A stretch of DNA of 64,000 nt from JAICUY01 sp963716585 (GCA_963716585.1 CAVQTN010000002.1:248001-312000); one strand, 5' to 3'; counted from the stretch's first letter, positions 25,350-34,225 are shown. The notes: generated by a model not told the origin, from the sequence alone. A program made the numbers and translations.

Positions 25350-26735
25350 ATGCATTCCTCGATCGCCCGGCCCCGCCGCCACATTCCGCTGCCCGGTCCC
25401 CGGCCCCTCGCCGTGGTGGTCGCAGCCGTGCTGCTCGCCGGCGGCAGCTACCTGCTGAGCCCACTCGGCCGTCCACAGGTGAGCGCCCCTCCCGCGGCGC
25501 CCGTGCACATCGCCCTGCCTGCCGACGCGCCGAGCGGCGCAGATCAGCCACTCTCCGAGATCGATGCCGACATCGCGGTGTGGACCGGCAACCTGACGCG
25601 CGATCACGCCGACTTCATCGCCGCCTCGAACCTGGCGGAGCTCTACCTCGCCCGGCTGCGGATCACCGCCGACCAGGCGGACGCCGGCCGCGCGATGCAG
25701 GCGGCGCAGGCCGCCCTGGCGGCCTATCCGGGCCTTCCTGCCGCCATCCTGCTGCGGGGCCAGGCGCAGTTCGCCAATCATGAATTCACCGCCGCCGCGG
25801 CCGATGCGCAGCTCGTCCTGGACAGGCAACCCGACGCGTTGCAGGCAGTCACCGCGCTCGGCGATGCCCGGCTGGAGCTGGGCGACTACGACACCGCCAC
25901 GGCGCTCTTCGCACGGGTGGCCAGCGCCGCCTCCGGCGCCGCGGTGCTCGCGCGCCAGGCCCGCCTCGAGTCACTGACCGGCTCGCTCGACCATGCACGA
26001 ATCGTGGCGTCGCAGGCAGCCACGACGGCGGCGGCCGATCCCGACGCGCGGCCCGAGATCGTGTCGTGGTACCGCACCTTCGTCGGCACCGTCGCGTTCC
26101 AGGCGGGGGATCTCCCCGCCTCGGAGGCGGCCTACCGCTCCGCGCTGGACGCCTGGCCCGGATCGGCTCCGGCCATGGCCGGGCTCGCGCGTGCCCTTGC
26201 GGCAAGGGGAGATGCGGAGGCCGCGATCCCGCTCTACCAGCAGTCGGTCGCCATCCAGCCGCGTCCCGAGGTGCTGGCCGCGCTGGGCGATCTGTACGCC
26301 ATGACCGGCAGGGCCGATGCGGCCGATGCGACCTACGCCAAGGTGCGCGCCGTCGCCTCGCTCGGCCCCACGGACCGGCAGATGTCGCTGTTCGAGGCGA
26401 ACCACGAGGGCAACCCGGCGCGCGCCGTCGCGCTGGCGCGTGCCGACCTCGGCAAGCGGCACGACGTCTACGCCCACGACACGCTGGCCTGGGCGCTCCT
26501 CGCCGCGGGCCGCGCGACAGACGCCGACGCCGAGATGATCCTCGCCCGCGCGCAGCACACCCAGGATGCGCTGCTCGACTACCACGCCGGCATGATCGCG
26601 GCGGCCGTCGGTCGCGACGATGACGCTCGGCAGCTGCTGTCCAGCGCCCTGGCGCGCAACCCCGGCTTCGATCCGCTCCAGGCAGAGCGGCTGAAGACGG
26701 CGCTCGCGCGGCTGATCGAGGAGGCGCGGCCATGA
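25350..26735 (+). CDS. Membrane-anchored TPR protein
   Basis: 461 residues from ATG 25350 with GAAGGAG upstream. One N-terminal transmembrane or signal-anchor helix (PLAVVVAAVLLAGGSYLLSPL), then about ten TPR-like helical hairpins rich in Ala, for example YPGLPAAILLRGQAQFANHEFTAAAADAQLVLDRQPD. The repeats would face the outside. TPR arrays act as protein-binding scaffolds. It overlaps the transporter gene downstream by four bases (ATGA) and follows the DUF4331 gene by 67 bp, so the three products probably work together at the cell surface. Confidence 0.82.
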   Translation: MHSSIARPRRHIPLPGPRPLAVVVAAVLLAGGSYLLSPLGRPQVSAPPAAPVHIALPADAPSGADQPLSEIDADIAVWTGNLTRDHADFIAASNLAELYLARLRITADQADAGRAMQAAQAALAAYPGLPAAILLRGQAQFANHEFTAAAADAQLVLDRQPDALQAVTALGDARLELGDYDTATALFARVASAASGAAVLARQARLESLTGSLDHARIVASQAATTAAADPDARPEIVSWYRTFVGTVAFQAGDLPASEAAYRSALDAWPGSAPAMAGLARALAARGDAEAAIPLYQQSVAIQPRPEVLAALGDLYAMTGRADAADATYAKVRAVASLGPTDRQMSLFEANHEGNPARAVALARADLGKRHDVYAHDTLAWALLAAGRATDADAEMILARAQHTQDALLDYHAGMIAAAVGRDDDARQLLSSALARNPGFDPLQAERLKTALARLIEEARP

Positions 26736-28259
26736 GGCGTCGCACGCGGCTGGCGGGCCTCGTCGCGGCGCTCGCCATGATCGTGCTGCTGCCGGCGGTC
26801 GCGTCGGCCCATCCGCTGGGCAACTTCACGATCAACCACTACGCCGGCATCCGCGTCGGCCAGCACAGCGTCGACGTGGACGTCGTGATCGACATGGCCG
26901 AGATCCCGACCCTCGACGAGGTGGCGACCCTCGACGTGGACCACGACGGCAGCGCTTCGGCGGCAGAGCTGGACGCCGCCCGGGCCGCACGATGCGCCGC
27001 GCTCGCGCCGCAGCTGCACCTGGTGGTCGATGGCGCGGCGCCCGGCCTGCAGCTGATCGAGGCCGGCCTGCAGCTGCGTCCCGGCTCGGCCGGCCTCAAC
27101 ACGCTGCGACTGGTGTGCGAACTGAGTGCCGCGCTATCGGTCAGCGACGGCGCGCAGCTGACCTTCAGTGACACGTCGTATGCCGATCGCATCGGGTGGC
27201 GTGAGATCAGCATCCGGGGCGACGCGATGACCGTGACCGGCACGCTGAGCGCCGCAGACGTCGGACGTGACGTGACCGAGCGGCTGACCCACTACCCCAC
27301 CGACCTCCTGCAGCAGCCACTCGACCAGCGATCGCTGACGCGTGCAGCTCAGTGCCGGCGGCCCCGCGCTCGCAGCCATGCACCCCGACGACGCGTCGCC
27401 GCTCGACGGGGAGGCGCCGAGCACGGCGAGCGGCGGCGCGGCGGCGGCGGCCGCCAGCATCCCCGGCGGAGCGCTGATCGGCACCGTCGACCTGCGCCAC
27501 CTGTCGCCGGCGCTGGTGCTGCTGGGCCTGCTGCTGGCCGCGCTGGCCGGAGCCGGCCACGCGGTGAGCCCGGGCCACGGCAAGACGCTGATGGCGGCAT
27601 ACCTCATCGGGACGCGGGGCCGGCCGCGCGACGCGCTGCTGCTCGGCGGCCTGGTGACGGTCTCGCATACGGCCGGCGTCCTGGCGCTCGCCGCGGTCGT
27701 GCTCTTCGCCGGCAGGATCCTGCCACCGGAGCGGCTCTACCCGGTCCTGTCGGCGGTCTCGGGCCTGACAGTGGTCGGCATCGGCCTGGTGCTGCTGGTC
27801 GGGTGCCTGCGAGGCCGGTGGTCGGCGCGGGCGCACGTGCATCCGCACCCGCATCCACATGCCCACGCAGACGAGCATGCGGTGGGCCACAGCCACGACG
27901 GCGTGGCGCACGTGCATGCGCCGCAGGCCGCGGCCGGCTGGCGCGGCCTGGCAGCCATCGGCATCGCCGGCGGCATGATCCCGTCGACCGCGGCGCTCAT
28001 CTTGCTGCTCGGCGCGGTGGCCGCCGGCCAGCCGGCATACGGCATCGCCCTGGCCGCGGCGTTCGGGGTGGGCATGGCGGCCGTGCTCTCCGGCATCGGC
28101 TTCGCGCTGGTGCGTGGTCGCGACCGCATGGGCCGGCTGGCGGCGCGCGTGCCGCGGCTGGAACGGCTGCAGGGCCTGCTTCCGTGGGGAGCGGCGACGG
28201 TCGTGCTGGCCAGCGGCATCTTCCTCACCAGCCAGGCACTGCTGCGGCCGGCGCTGTGA
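26732..28259 (+). CDS. NicO/RcnA-type nickel/cobalt transporter with periplasmic N-domain (one frameshift)
   Basis: About 508 residues once a one-base shift near 27340 is bridged. Residues 1-25 are a signal peptide ending VASAHPLGN. A roughly 180-residue extracytoplasmic domain follows (FTINHYAGIRVG; VDVDVVIDMAEIPTLDE), then the membrane part: LSPALVLLGLLLAALAGAGHAVSPGHGKTLMAAYL, which holds the HAxxPGHGK metal-transport signature, and a His-rich loop (HVHPHPHPHAHADEHAVGHSH) before the last three helices. Known relatives move Ni2+ or Co2+ outward or inward. The frames before and after the shift join cleanly (LLQQPLDQRS to VQLSAGGPAL), pointing to an indel error or a very recent mutation. Last gene of the DUF4331-TPR-NicO operon. 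Confidence 0.85.
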
Positions 28260-28284
28260 CCCCGGCGGCGGTCTGAGCGCGGCC

Positions 28285-28977
28285 TCAGCCGCCGCCCAAT
28301 CGTCCTTCCCGTGGTTCGAAGACGGCGAGTGCCAGGCAGGCCGGGCAGGCCGCATCGGTCCACGAGGCGTACGGAGCCGCCGCGACCGATGGCGTCCGCA
28401 GGCGCGCACGGCGCAGCCACGCCCAGCCGAGCGCCCCCAACCCGGCGAGGACCGCAACACCCAGCACGATCGTCAGCAGCGAGCCGCCGACCTGGCCGAT
28501 CAGCCGCTCGGCCGACGCGCCGAGCACGAACCCCAGCCCGAAATGCGCCGCCACGAAGACGGTGTTGCCCGCGACCAGGCCACGCACGAAGATGCCGGTC
28601 GGCAGGTCGGCGAGGCCGCACGCGGCGATCGTCCCGATGCGCACGCCCGGGGTCATGCGCGCCACCGCCACGCCGCGCGCGCCGCCGCGCCGCAGTCGAG
28701 CGCCGAGCGCCTCGATGCGCTCGCGCGAGACGCCGATCCGCTCGAGCATCGCAAGCAGCAGCCGGCGCACGGCGCGCCGCATCAGGGCGAACTGCAGCGT
28801 GCCGCCGAGGTAGCCGGCGACCAGGATGAGCCCCAGGACGCCGAGCGCCGCGGCACCGTTCGGTGCCAGCGCGGCGCCCGCGCCGATCACCAGCAGGTCG
28901 CCCGGCACGGGCACCGGCAGGCCCGCCTCCTTCACGAACAGCAGGCCGACCAGCCCGGCAAGCACCGGCAGCTCCAT
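28285..28977 (-). CDS. DedA-family membrane protein
   Basis: 230 residues from ATG 28977. The DedA/VTT-domain features are present: an N-terminal KEAGLPVPVPGDLLVIGAGA re-entrant segment, and a middle GARGVAVARMTPGVRIGTIAACGLADLP with the conserved Arg residues, followed by two helices. DedA proteins move undecaprenyl phosphate or phospholipids across the membrane and affect proton-motive force. The C-terminal 40 residues end in a short Cys pair (ACPACL) and a glycine tail, not part of the core family. It is convergent with the transporter gene (25 bp between) and downstream of the hypothetical gene at 28987. Confidence 0.85.
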   Translation of the reverse strand: MELPVLAGLVGLLFVKEAGLPVPVPGDLLVIGAGAALAPNGAAALGVLGLILVAGYLGGTLQFALMRRAVRRLLLAMLERIGVSRERIEALGARLRRGGARGVAVARMTPGVRIGTIAACGLADLPTGIFVRGLVAGNTVFVAAHFGLGFVLGASAERLIGQVGGSLLTIVLGVAVLAGLGALGWAWLRRARLRTPSVAAAPYASWTDAACPACLALAVFEPREGRLGGG

Positions 28978-28986
28978 GGGCCGCGG

Positions 28987-29583
28987 CTAGCCGGCCGTCG
29001 GGTTGGCGTCGAGCGCTGCCCGCAGGCTGCGATACGCCTCTCGGAGCAGCTTGGCGACGTTCCCCCAATACGCACGACCGGCGCCCGCAGGCCCATCCGG
29101 GTCGGCCGCAGCGCCGCGGTCGCGAATCTCGGCCGCCAGGCCGCGCAGGCGTCCGGCCTCGGCGACGACCGCTTCCGGCAGCCCGTACAGCGCGGTGTAC
29201 ACCGCGGTGATCGCCTCACCGGCCGCCGCGCCGGCGCTCAGCCCGATCTCGCGGCGCACGACCCACCAGCGCAGCTCGCACCGCGCGATCTCCTCGACGC
29301 GGTCGGCGGCGACTCCCAGCGCCCGATAGCCGCGCGCCACGTCGGGCAGGTAGCGGTCGTAGTCGCCGGTCGCCGTGGCGAACCGGGACGCGCCGCGCGC
29401 CAGCCAGCCGGCGCTCAGGATGGCGCGGGACCAGCCGACGCGCGCCTGCTCGCGGTTGGCAAGGATCAGCAGGGCGAAGAGCCGCAGCGGCTGCCGGCGG
29501 TAGTACGCTTTCCAGGCGCGCAGCTCGAGCCGCGCCAGCCGTTCGGGATCGAAGTCGCGCCCCCAGCCGACGCTGCCTGCCAC
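28987..29583 (-). CDS. Hypothetical protein, about 198 residues
   Basis: Helical, Arg- and Ala-rich protein starting at GTG 29583 (reads MAGSVGWGRDFDPERLARLE); ATG 29622 is the longer option. Recognisable stretches are LRAWKAYYRRQPLRLFALLI, REQARVGWSRAILSAGW and RCELRWWVVRREIGL, a pattern I associate with an uncharacterised family in Actinobacteria and Chloroflexota. No signal peptide or convincing membrane helix. It lies ten bases upstream of the DedA gene and is probably co-transcribed with it. No function is proposed. Confidence 0.65.
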   Translation of the reverse strand: MAGSVGWGRDFDPERLARLELRAWKAYYRRQPLRLFALLILANREQARVGWSRAILSAGWLARGASRFATATGDYDRYLPDVARGYRALGVAADRVEEIARCELRWWVVRREIGLSAGAAAGEAITAVYTALYGLPEAVVAEAGRLRGLAAEIRDRGAAADPDGPAGAGRAYWGNVAKLLREAYRSLRAALDANPTAG

Positions 29584-29669
29584 GCCCCGGATTATCCGGC
29601 CGGCGGTCAACCGGCCGCGCATCGTCGGTGGCCCTTGGTTCGGAGTCCTCTCGGGAGCAGAATGCGGTC

Positions 29670-29768
29670 GTGAAGATCGCGATCATCGGCGCCGGCAACG
29701 TCGGGGGCGTGGTGGCGCTTGCCGAGCGCCACGGCCGCGGCATCGGTTTCGCGTTGTCACTGGACTAG
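29670..29768 (+). pseudogene. Remnant of NAD(P)-binding reductase N-terminus (F420:NADP reductase-like)
   Basis: GTG 29670 opens VKIAIIGAGNVGG, a perfect Rossmann GxGNxG start, followed by ALAERHGRGIGFALS and a stop at 29768. This resembles the first 30 residues of F420:NADP oxidoreductases and related dehydrogenases, cut off after one beta-alpha-beta unit. No continuation was found in other frames before the next gene at 29778. It could be a relic of a deletion that joined this start to the downstream SnoaL-like gene. Confidence 0.5.
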
Positions 29769-29777
29769 GGAGCCTTG

Positions 29778-30224
29778 ATGACCACCGACCACAACAAGGA
29801 CGTGGTACGCGGCTTCATCCAGCACGTCATCAACGAACGCCACACCGATGCGATCGATCGCTACTACGCTCCCGGGCTCGTCGCTGACATTCGCCTCCAT
29901 TCCGACGAGCTGCTCGACGCCTTCAAGGATCTCCACGTTGAGATCGACGAGCTGATCGCCGAGGGGGACCAAGCGGCTGCGCGACTGACGCTCACCGGCC
30001 ACCAGACCGATGAGTTCGCCGGCATGCCGCCGACAGGCCACGAGGTCATCTGGACCTCGTTCCGCTTCTATCGCATCGCCGACGGCTTGATCGTGAGCAC
30101 CTGGGGAATGCAGGATCGGCTGGGCCTCCTCCAGCAGCTCGGCGCGCGCCTGTACGGCGTCGGCGAGGTCCACTGGGCCGGCGGTGCTGAGGCCGCGAGC
30201 GAGCCACCGGATCGGCAGCGCTAG
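29778..30224 (+). CDS. SnoaL-like ester-cyclase-family protein
   Basis: 148 residues from ATG 29778 with GGGAG seven bases upstream. Typical SnoaL/NTF2 sequence: NKDVVRGFIQHVINERHTDAIDRYYAPGLV, a conserved GHQTDEFAGMPPTGHEVIWTSFRFYRIADGLIV, and the closing WGMQDRLGLLQQLG. In polyketide pathways related proteins close rings through an Asp/His pair, but most genomic members are of unknown function. Its stop shares CTAG (30221-30224) with the convergent DUF1801 gene. Confidence 0.82.
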   Translation: MTTDHNKDVVRGFIQHVINERHTDAIDRYYAPGLVADIRLHSDELLDAFKDLHVEIDELIAEGDQAAARLTLTGHQTDEFAGMPPTGHEVIWTSFRFYRIADGLIVSTWGMQDRLGLLQQLGARLYGVGEVHWAGGAEAASEPPDRQR

Positions 30225-30580
30225 CCTCCGGCCTCCAGCTCGGCGACCCGCTGCCGCACGAGGCGCTCCAACAGCTCATCCGGCAGCGGAGCATCCGGCG
30301 TGAAGTGAAGGCTGCCCTTGGTGCGCGCGTATCCCTTCAGCTCATCGGCGTGCGTCTCGAGGAACGTGCCGCTGAGCGGGTAGATGCTGCAGTGGTTCTT
30401 CCAGCCGGCATACGAGAGCAGGAAATGGCCGTGCAGCTTGAAGGTCGGCATGCCGTAGCTGATCGTCTGCTGGGCCTGGGGAACCAGCCGCGCGATGTCG
30501 GCGCGCAGTCGTTCCAGCGCCGCGCGCTGGTCGTCCGGCAGCGCGACCAGGTAGGCGTCGATCCGCGGGTCGTCGGCCAT
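30221..30580 (-). CDS. DUF1801 / YdhG-like protein
   Basis: 119 residues from ATG 30580. The family signature is clear: DAYLVALPDDQRAALERLRADIARLVPQAQQTISYGMPTFKLHG, then YAGWKNHCSIYPLSGTFLE and KGSLHFTPDAPLPDELLERLVRQRVAE. Bacillus YdhG/Fra relatives are frataxin-like iron chaperones; other members are uncharacterised. Its upstream DNA holds the TGAGTCA palindrome array at 30617-30795, which could control it. Confidence 0.85.
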   Translation of the reverse strand: MADDPRIDAYLVALPDDQRAALERLRADIARLVPQAQQTISYGMPTFKLHGHFLLSYAGWKNHCSIYPLSGTFLETHADELKGYARTKGSLHFTPDAPLPDELLERLVRQRVAELEAGG

Positions 30581-30616
30581 GAGGCGGGCATCATACCCGG
30601 CGGCCCGCGCGCCGCT

Positions 30617-30795
30617 TGAGTCACCACTGACTCAAACGACCGTCAGCGCGGGGCTCTCATGCCGTTGAGTCGGGAGGTGACTCAGATGAGCGGATTTGGA
30701 CGCGCGCATCGGGCAGACGCGTCGATATGAGTCATCACGCGCGTAGACAGCAGGTCAACCGCGCCGTCCCGTGCAGATGAGTCACCACTGACTCA
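30617..30795. promoter_or_regulatory. Array of four TGAGTCA-type palindromic sites
   Basis: TGAGTCA-CCAC-TGACTCA occurs exactly at 30617-30634 and again at 30778-30795. TGAGTC-(6)-TGACTCA lies at 30666-30684 and a half site TGAGTCA at 30728-30734. Start-to-start spacings are 49, 62 and 50 bases. The array fills the gene-free gap 30581-30889, upstream of the DUF1801 gene and downstream of the membrane protein at 30890. It may be a multi-site operator; terminator hairpins are the alternative, but no T-runs follow. Confidence 0.55.
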
Positions 30796-30889
30796 CGGGG
30801 CCTGCGGAGTGGCTCACCAGCCCGCAGCGCCCTGCCCGTGACGGACGCCGCCTGCGACCGATGATCCGACCGAGGCGCAGCCGATCGGC

Positions 30890-31388
30890 CTACAGACCGA
30901 ACCGCATCAGGATCATGCAGGTGAAGATGACAAGGAAGCCAACCAGCTCCAACACCGCCAGCCGCTTCACGCGGTCGGTCGCCGCCACCAGCTGCTCGCC
31001 TGCGCTGCCGTCGGGGTTGAGCGGCACGCGGTTCATGGCCTTTACCCCGGCGTCGATGACCAGCCGCCCCCACAGGAAGGTCGCGATCGCCGCCACCAGG
31101 GCAACGAGCCAGGTAATGCCGTAACCGGTGCCGAACAGCGTGTCGAGACTGCGAATCGGTCCGAGGAGGGTGCCACGCAGGATTCCCAAGCACGATGACC
31201 GCCGGCGCGACGATGTCGAAGACGCGGACCGCCCGCTCCCCCAGGTAGCCGCCGATCTCGCGTTGCTGCAGCAACGGCAGCCGGTTGATGGCGGGGATGG
31301 TGATCGCCGCCAGGGCGAGCGAGTTTCCGAACCACAGGATGCCGAGCAACACGTGCAGCCACTGCGCCCCGAAGGCTATCCAATCCAT
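30890..31388 (-). CDS. DUF2269/CopD-like four-helix membrane protein (one frameshift)
   Basis: About 165 residues. Frame one gives MDWIAFGAQWLHVLLGILWFGNSLALAAITIPAIN and ends near VAPAVIVLG. A one-base shift near 31188 leads to GILRGTLLGPIRSLDTLFG, then WLVALVAAIATFLWG and LELVGFLVIFTCMILMRFGL at the end. The joined product has four helices with conserved His in helix 1 (WLHV), like other DUF2269/CopD-type proteins. The extra base sits in a GGGA run and is a likely sequencing error. Function unknown; heme or copper handling is guessed for the wider superfamily. Confidence 0.7.
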
Positions 31389-31458
31389 GTCGCGGCCTGC
31401 CCTCCGATTCCCCCTGTACTCGTGCGCGCGATCTTAGCCTGAAGAGGCACGCCGACCT

Positions 31459-32274
31459 CTATCGCGGGCGGGTGATCGTCACGAGCTCGGCCCGCTCCTT
31501 CGCGCCGGCGAGCGACCGCTCGCTGACGAGCCCGACACCCGCGACGTACAGCTTGGTGTCGACGACATCGGGCTCCAGCCTGCTCCACTCGAGGGTCTGC
31601 ATCGCGCTGTCGAACGTGCCGAACGGGACCTTGACCGACTCGCTGGTGCTCACGATCCAGAACTGATCCTCCGCGTGCCCCGCGGAGAACTCCTGGCGGA
31701 AGGCGTCATCCACCTGGGGGCGGGCGGGCATCACGATTCCGGGCATCGCGCCGGCGACGCCGCCCTGCCACGATCCCTCGGTACTCTGCACGTGACCCGA
31801 TGCGTCGTACGTCGCCGTCGCCTCGCCGAAGTACCACACGTTGCCCGCGCGGTCCTGCGCGTACCAATCCTGTGTCTTCTCCAGCAGCAGCTTGTCGCGC
31901 ATGGCGGTATCGGTCACCACCACGCACCTGACTCCCAGGATCGATTTCGTCTGCGGCGTGACGGTGACCTCGTCGCGCTGCTTCTGCCCGTCGCGCACTC
32001 CCTGATAGACGAACATCGTGCCGGGGATGAAGGACAGGTAGCGGTTGTTGATCGGTCCACCGAAGGCCGCTGGATCAACGGGCGCCGGCCCCGGCGACGC
32101 CGCGGCTGGGATGCTCGCCCGCGCGACAGCCGAGGCCGAGGGACCGACGCCGGCCGGCTCGGATGCCGAGAAGCTCGGCTGGCCCGAGCCCGATGGCACG
32201 CTCGCGCTGCAGCCGGCGATGAGCGCGCAGGTCAGCAGTACGCAGAGCACCCTGGGATTGATGGCCGATCGCAT
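31459..32274 (-). CDS. Putative lipoprotein, about 271 residues
   Basis: MRSAINPRVLCVLLTCALIAGCS is a lipoprotein signal with the lipidated Cys at 22, followed by a 50-residue Ser/Pro/Ala-rich linker. The folded part begins NNRYLSFIPGTMFVYQGVRDGQ and contains VTVTPQTKSILGVRCVVVTDT, DWYAQDRAGNVWYFGEATATYD and PQVDDAFRQEFSAGHAEDQ, alternating beta strands in a repetitive, barrel-like pattern. Not assigned to a characterised family. It sits alone on the minus strand between membrane-protein and OsmC genes. Confidence 0.72.
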   Translation of the reverse strand: MRSAINPRVLCVLLTCALIAGCSASVPSGSGQPSFSASEPAGVGPSASAVARASIPAAASPGPAPVDPAAFGGPINNRYLSFIPGTMFVYQGVRDGQKQRDEVTVTPQTKSILGVRCVVVTDTAMRDKLLLEKTQDWYAQDRAGNVWYFGEATATYDASGHVQSTEGSWQGGVAGAMPGIVMPARPQVDDAFRQEFSAGHAEDQFWIVSTSESVKVPFGTFDSAMQTLEWSRLEPDVVDTKLYVAGVGLVSERSLAGAKERAELVTITRPR

Positions 32275-32395
32275 GGCGCGGTCTCCTTGTCGCGGTCGCG
32301 CGGGCGTTCAACCGCGATTGTGGCAATTGTCGTACCGCGATGGTGAGTGCAGCGTGAAATGAGACTCCGCTGCGGGGCGCGCGGCTAGGCTTCGG

Positions 32396-32905
32396 TCAGG
32401 CCTCGGTCCGCCAGGTCGCCGTCACCGGGGGTGGCTGCAGCAGCGTCTGCAGCACCACGCAGTAGCGCTCGGTGCGTTCCTTCAGCCGAGCGAGGCGATC
32501 CGGGTCAACCTCGTCGACCGGTCCCGACAGGGAGAAGGTCGTGCGGATGGCGCTGAAGCCGACCGGAGCGTCGCCGATCCCCAGCGTTCCGCGCAGGTCC
32601 AGATCGCCCTCGACCACCACGTTGACCCCGAGATCGAGACCCATGTTGGTCGCCACCATCTGGCAGGTCAGCTGCGCGCAGGCCGCCAACGCACCAAGCA
32701 GCAGGTCGCCGGAGCAGGCGGCCGATCCGGCCCCGCCCACGCCCGGGTGTGCCTCGGCGGCGTAGATCATTCGGCCGAGATCGACCGAGCAGCTCATGGC
32801 GCCGTCCGCTGTGCTGCCCTGCGCCTTCAGCGTGATGAGCGCGCCATCGGGGTCCTGCTGGTAGCGCTCCTTGAGCGGTGCCTGGATCTCACGCAAGGTG
32901 GGCAT
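32396..32905 (-). CDS. OsmC/Ohr-family protein
   Basis: 169 residues from ATG 32905 with GAGGAG eight bases upstream. Family features: GVGGAGSAACSGDLLLGALAACAQLTC in the first half and the late LKERTERYCVVLQTLLQPP with a second conserved Cys. In OsmC/Ohr proteins the two Cys reduce organic hydroperoxides using lipoyl or dihydrolipoamide donors; other members act on different substrates. Here additional Cys occur (C76, C81), so the exact pair is not certain. The next gene upstream on the same strand is a lipoprotein. Confidence 0.82.
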   Translation of the reverse strand: MPTLREIQAPLKERYQQDPDGALITLKAQGSTADGAMSCSVDLGRMIYAAEAHPGVGGAGSAACSGDLLLGALAACAQLTCQMVATNMGLDLGVNVVVEGDLDLRGTLGIGDAPVGFSAIRTTFSLSGPVDEVDPDRLARLKERTERYCVVLQTLLQPPPVTATWRTEA

Positions 32906-32937
32906 GCAGTTCTCCTCGTGGGTCGCTGGATCGGCGA

Positions 32938-33729
32938 TCAATCGTCGAATGTGAGGGTGCCCAGGATCTTGTCCGCGGCCGCCGTCATGCTCTCGAACGT
33001 CGCCCCGTCGAGCGAGTCCACGAAGATCGCGAGCACGTAGTCCTTGCCGGATAGCAGGTACAGGCGCTGGACCTCGGTCCCCGCCGATCCCCAGTCCCAC
33101 TCCCAGGTGGGTCGTGGAGCGGTGTCCTTGCCCTTGAAGTACGCGAAGCAGGCGCGCACCGGACAGCCCGGATCGCGAGCGGTGGCGTCCGGGCTGATCC
33201 GGATGTCCATGACCAGGCCGCTGAGTCCGCCGATAGTCACCGGTTGTGCGGGCGTCACGTCGAGCTGATCGTGCGACCCGAGCCAATCCGCCAGCGCCTG
33301 CGCGGACCCGTCGATGCCCGGCACCAGCGTGCCGCTGGGGTCCACCGCGCGAGGGCCGTGGAAGACGGCGATCGCGTCGCCTGGCGACTGGATCGGCAAC
33401 AGCTGGAGGATGCCGCCCTCGTCGGAGATGTTCTCCCACCCCGCATCGGGCACCGAGAGCGACATGCCCGGCCGGAACGCGCGTGTGTGGTAGGTCACCC
33501 CGGGATCCAGCAGGCCAAGGCAGATCCGGCCCTGCTCGCAGGTTCCATCGGTCGGCAGGTCGCTGGGTCGAGGCATGGAGAGCGGCTCGGATGCGGTGGG
33601 CGCCGCGGTCGGCGTTGCGCTCGCCTGCGCACTGCCGCTGCCCGTCGCGGATGGCGAGGTTGCTGCCTGGCACGCGGTACCCATCAGGAGCAGCAGCATG
33701 ACCGTTGAGATCCGGAGCGTGCGCATCAT
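32938..33729 (-). CDS. Putative lipoprotein, about 263 residues
   Basis: Starts at tandem ATG 33729/33726. MMRTLRISTVMLLLLMGTAC is a lipoprotein signal with Cys 20, followed by a Ser/Ala/Thr-rich linker to about residue 50. The mature domain includes ICLGLLDPGVTYHTRAFRPGM, DAGWENISDEGGILQLLP and IRTSPDATAR-like stretches, and ends YLLSGKDYVLAIFVDSLDGATFESMTAAADKILGTLTFDD. This beta-rich pattern is common in actinobacterial and Chloroflexota surface lipoproteins of unknown function. 33 bp separate it from the OsmC gene. Confidence 0.72.
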   Translation of the reverse strand: MMRTLRISTVMLLLLMGTACQAATSPSATGSGSAQASATPTAAPTASEPLSMPRPSDLPTDGTCEQGRICLGLLDPGVTYHTRAFRPGMSLSVPDAGWENISDEGGILQLLPIQSPGDAIAVFHGPRAVDPSGTLVPGIDGSAQALADWLGSHDQLDVTPAQPVTIGGLSGLVMDIRISPDATARDPGCPVRACFAYFKGKDTAPRPTWEWDWGSAGTEVQRLYLLSGKDYVLAIFVDSLDGATFESMTAAADKILGTLTFDD

Positions 33730-33841
33730 CTCGGAGCCCTCGCGAATCGTATGGCGATTGGGGCAGTCTACGTGCCGACGCAAACCTCCCCGACGCGTCC
33801 GATGGCCGTCAGTGCAATGCTGCAAAGCCGCCGGCGTCGGC

Positions 33842-34225
33842 CTACGGTCGGATCAGCATCACGGTCGCTCCCGTGCGTTCCTCGAGCCAGGCAGCGTCGG
33901 CGGTCGCGACCGGCAGACCCAGCCGCAGGCCAAGCGCCAGGCAGAGGCGATCCGCCAGGGAAAGGCCGGAACGGCGGCGCCACAGCAACGCCGCTCGCTC
34001 GCCGTCCTCCTCGGTGACCTCCGCCACCTTGAGTCCGAATGAGGTGATCAACCGAGCGACGACCTCGGGCCTCGCGTTCGCCTGACGCGTCTTCTGGAGA
34101 ACTTCCGACCAGTTGGCAGCCCCGATGATGCCCGCCATCAACAAGGGCTCGGCGGCATCGGCTCCCGGCTCGTCCTGCAGCCAGGCAAGCACGGCCGATG
34201 CGTCGACGACTGCCTGACCCTTCAC
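33842..34225 (-). CDS. vapC: PIN-domain toxin, VapC type
   Basis: 127 residues; the ATG overlaps the antitoxin stop (ATGA, 34222-34225). PIN-domain acidic residues are seen in order: VVDASAVLAWL (Asp 8), NWSEVLQK (Glu about 41), SLADRLCLALGL and VATADAAWLEE. This quartet binds Mg2+ in VapC ribonucleases, which cut tRNA or rRNA when the partner antitoxin is lost. The gene order, antitoxin first with a four-base overlap, is standard. It is followed by a 112-bp gap to a lipoprotein gene. Confidence 0.9.
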   Translation of the reverse strand: MKGQAVVDASAVLAWLQDEPGADAAEPLLMAGIIGAANWSEVLQKTRQANARPEVVARLITSFGLKVAEVTEEDGERAALLWRRRSGLSLADRLCLALGLRLGLPVATADAAWLEERTGATVMLIRP

